DNA of 7,572 bases from Actinomycetota bacterium (GTDB taxonomy: Bacteria; Actinomycetota; Actinomycetes; JACCUZ01): assembly GCA_030841195.1 (NCBI GenBank), contig JAVEDA010000129.1, forward strand, positions 1-7,572. Reading direction: 5' to 3'. The notes below the pieces were generated by a model. The model searched no databases, was not told the origin of the DNA, and was given only the letters and a program-made list of their open reading frames with translations. Made by a program: the position numbers and the translations under genes. Of the stretch, positions 5,935-7,572 are shown one piece after another; position 1 is the first letter of the stretch, and each line of letters starts with the position of its first letter.

Positions 5935-7056
5935 ATGCGCCTCCTGTTCTTCGGCACCTACGACGCTGGGGCGCACCCCCGGGTCGCCGTCCTGCGTGAC
6001 GGCCTGCGGGCCCGCGGCGCCACGGTGCGGGAGTGCAACGCGCCGCTCGGCCTCTCGACCGCCGCCCGGGTGTCGATGCTGCGCCGTCCCTGGACCCTGC
6101 CGCTGCTTGCCTGGCGGCTGCTGGTCTGCTGGAGCGCGTTGGCCGTCCGTTCGCAGCGCTGGCGCCAGGACGGCAGCTGGCCGGACGCGGTGGTCGTCGG
6201 CTACCTCGGCCACTTCGACGTGCTGCTGGCCCGGCGGCTGTTCCCGCACGTGCCGGTCGTCCTCGACCACCTGGTCGGTGCCAGCGACACGGCCACCGAC
6301 CGCGGCGTGTCGGGCGGCCTGCGGCAACGCCTGCTGCGTCGGCTGGACGCGGCGGCGCTCTGCAGCGCCGACGTGGTGGTCGTCGACACCGACGAGCACC
6401 GCGACGCCCTGCCGGCTGCCCATCGCGGCCGCGCGCTGGTGGTCCCCGTCGGCGCACCGGAGTCCTGGTACGCCGGTAGAGGCGCGCCCCACACCGATGA
6501 CGGGCCCCTGCGGGTCGTGTTCTTCGGACTGTTCACGCCGCTGCAGGGCGCCCCCGTGATCGGGGCCGCACTGGCCGCGCTCGCCGGCGACGAGCACCCG
6601 ATCGAGGTGACGATGATCGGTGCCGGCCAGGACCTTGACGAGACCCGGTCGCTGGCCGCCGGCAACCACCGGGTGCACTGGCTGGACTGGGTCGACGCCA
6701 CCGACCTGCCCCGGATGGTCGGCGCGCACGACGTCTGCCTCGGCATCTTCGGCACCGGACCGAAGGCGCTGCGCGTGGTGCCCAACAAGGTGTTCCAGGG
6801 TGCCGCCGCCGGCTGCGCCGTCGTCACGTCGGACACCGCACCGCAGCGGCGGGTCCTGGGTGACGCCGCGGTGCTCGTGCCCGCCGGCGACCCCGCGGCT
6901 CTCGCCGAGGCGTTGCGCTCGCTCGCCACCGACCGGTCGCGGTTGGCAGCGGCCAAGTCGGCCGCTGCCGCGCTCGCGGACTCGTCGTTCACCCCCGCCG
7001 CCGTCACGGCACCGCTGCACGAGCGCCTGCTCGCCGTCGTACCCCGGAGGACCTGA
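5935..7056 (+). CDS. GT-B fold glycosyltransferase (family 4-like)
   Basis: A 373-residue predicted cytoplasmic or membrane-peripheral glycosyltransferase. It starts with the first beta-strand LLFFGTYDAGAHPR (3-16). A patch rich in Trp, Leu and Arg (about 50-77) may touch the membrane. DHLVGASDTATDRG (111-124) and ADVVVVDTDEHRD (145-157) are typical of the N-terminal domain. The donor domain begins at LRVVFFGLFTPLQG (192-205), continues with VTMIGAGQD (225-233) and ends with VPNKVFQGAAAGCAVVTSDT (282-301) and AVLVPAGDPAALA (312-324). The canonical EX7E glutamates are absent: the aligned positions look like Arg280 and Gln288. Many remote GT4 relatives use the NK-V-F/Y form, so this does not imply inactivity. 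Sugar and acceptor are unknown. ATG 5935 is chosen over TTG 5926 because the first strand follows directly. The stop overlaps the methyltransferase start, so the two are almost surely one operon. Confidence 0.85.
   Translation: MRLLFFGTYDAGAHPRVAVLRDGLRARGATVRECNAPLGLSTAARVSMLRRPWTLPLLAWRLLVCWSALAVRSQRWRQDGSWPDAVVVGYLGHFDVLLARRLFPHVPVVLDHLVGASDTATDRGVSGGLRQRLLRRLDAAALCSADVVVVDTDEHRDALPAAHRGRALVVPVGAPESWYAGRGAPHTDDGPLRVVFFGLFTPLQGAPVIGAALAALAGDEHPIEVTMIGAGQDLDETRSLAAGNHRVHWLDWVDATDLPRMVGAHDVCLGIFGTGPKALRVVPNKVFQGAAAGCAVVTSDTAPQRRVLGDAAVLVPAGDPAALAEALRSLATDRSRLAAAKSAAAALADSSFTPAAVTAPLHERLLAVVPRRT
7046..7050 (+). promoter_or_regulatory. Ribosome binding site of the methyltransferase
   Basis: GGAGG five bases before ATG 7056, embedded in the last codons of the glycosyltransferase gene. 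It fixes the methyltransferase start and supports coupled translation across the TGATG overlap. Confidence 0.8.
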
Positions 7057-7572
7057 TGACCACCCGATCGACGTCCGTGCTCCCGCCGCTGAGCCCGAAC
7101 GGCTGGCTGCGCTGGGAGGTGGTGTCCCGGCTGCTGCCGCCCGGGCGGCTGGACGTGCTCGAGATGGGCTGCGGCCAGGGCGGCTTCGGCGCCCGGCTGG
7201 CGCAGCGCTACCGCTACGTCGGCGTCGAGCCGGACGCGGTCTCCTGCACGGTCGCGCGGGCCCGGGTCGCGGCGGCCGGGGGTGGCGGCGAGGTGCGCCA
7301 CGGCGACGAGTCGGTGGTCGCCGCCGGCGAGCTGTTCGACCTGGTGGTGGCGTTCGAGGTGATCGAGCACATCGAGGACGACGCCAGTGCGCTGGCCGCC
7401 TGGGCGTCGCACCTGCGGCCGGGCGGCTGGCTGCTGCTCTCGACGCCGGCCTGGCAGAAGCGGTTCGGGCCGGCTGACGAGATGGTCGGGCACTTCCGCC
7501 GCTACGACCCCCCGGTGCTGCGGTCGCGGCTCGCGGGCGCCGGGCTGACCGACATCGAGCTGGTGCACTTCG
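7056..7572 (+). CDS. Class I SAM-dependent methyltransferase (3' end outside window)
   Basis: About 172 N-terminal residues of a Methyltransf_11/23-type enzyme are visible. Motif I is VLEMGCGQGGFGARLA (34-49), the SAM-binding glycine loop; VGVEPD (55-60) supplies the acidic residue expected to contact the SAM ribose. VVAFEVIEHIEDDASAL (97-113) is the post-II/III region, and LRPGGWLLLSTPAWQ (120-134) is motif III. The segment DEMVGHFRRYDPPVLRSRL (141-159) followed by the AGL strand is typical of family members that modify small molecules, sugars or lipids. The C-terminus lies beyond the right edge. The start codon shares one base with the upstream stop (TGATG) and has a strong GGAGG. Coupling to a glycosyltransferase suggests O-methylation of a glycan or glycolipid; the acceptor cannot be read from sequence. 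Confidence 0.88.
   Translation, partial: MTTRSTSVLPPLSPNGWLRWEVVSRLLPPGRLDVLEMGCGQGGFGARLAQRYRYVGVEPDAVSCTVARARVAAAGGGGEVRHGDESVVAAGELFDLVVAFEVIEHIEDDASALAAWASHLRPGGWLLLSTPAWQKRFGPADEMVGHFRRYDPPVLRSRLAGAGLTDIELVHF

Noticed and set aside
5888..6457. Upstream extension of the SpoIID reading frame on the minus strand, adding 190 residues
   Set aside because: The extension is Arg/Pro/Ala-rich antisense of the second glycosyltransferase gene. The signal peptide begins just after GTG 5887, so the longer frame is an artefact of few stops at high GC.
6201..7568. A 455-residue open frame on the minus strand
   Set aside because: It is antisense to both the glycosyltransferase and the methyltransferase, whose motifs are clear. 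Its own sequence is His/Gln/Arg-rich with no domain.

Overview
The window is about 70% GC or more, with dense G/C third positions, GTG starts alongside ATG and short intergenic gaps. Together with the protein families present, this points to a high-GC actinomycete (Actinomycetota). I cannot name a genus from the sequence. Seven protein genes, two of them cut by the window edges, fill nearly all of it. I see no tRNA, rRNA, CRISPR array, insertion sequence or phage gene.

Layout, left to right. (1) 1-472, minus: the N-terminal part of an AlkA-like DNA-3-methyladenine glycosylase, running off the left edge. (2) 540-1262, plus: a small membrane-anchored DUF3105 protein, divergent from gene 1. (3) 1263-1388: a convergent intergenic region holding an 88-bp element built of three nested palindromes around one centre (1327.5), probably a bidirectional terminator. 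(4) 1389-2471, minus: a ManB-type mannose-1-phosphate guanylyltransferase. (5) 2512-3672 (or to 3726), minus: a GT4-family glycosyltransferase. (6) 3794-5887, minus: a secreted SpoIID/LytB-domain protein with a Pro/Thr linker and five C-terminal FG-GAP-like repeats. (7) A 47-bp divergent promoter region. (8) 5935-7056, plus: a second GT-B glycosyltransferase. (9) 7056-7572, plus: a class I SAM methyltransferase, overlapping gene 8 by one base and running off the right edge.

How they may work together. ManB would make GDP-mannose (a related NDP-sugar is possible), which the adjacent glycosyltransferase could transfer. The second glycosyltransferase and the methyltransferase are translationally coupled, suggesting that a sugar or glycolipid is glycosylated and then methylated. 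The SpoIID-like protein is exported and probably acts on peptidoglycan. The central and right parts therefore read as a cell-envelope glycan locus. The glycosylase and DUF3105 gene at the left look like neighbours rather than pathway members. The pathway link is inference; the domain calls rest on visible motifs. Most items are known families. The least ordinary features are the nested palindromic element, the interlocked divergent promoter candidates, and the repeat-bearing SpoIID protein in which two central repeats have lost the Ca-binding loop.
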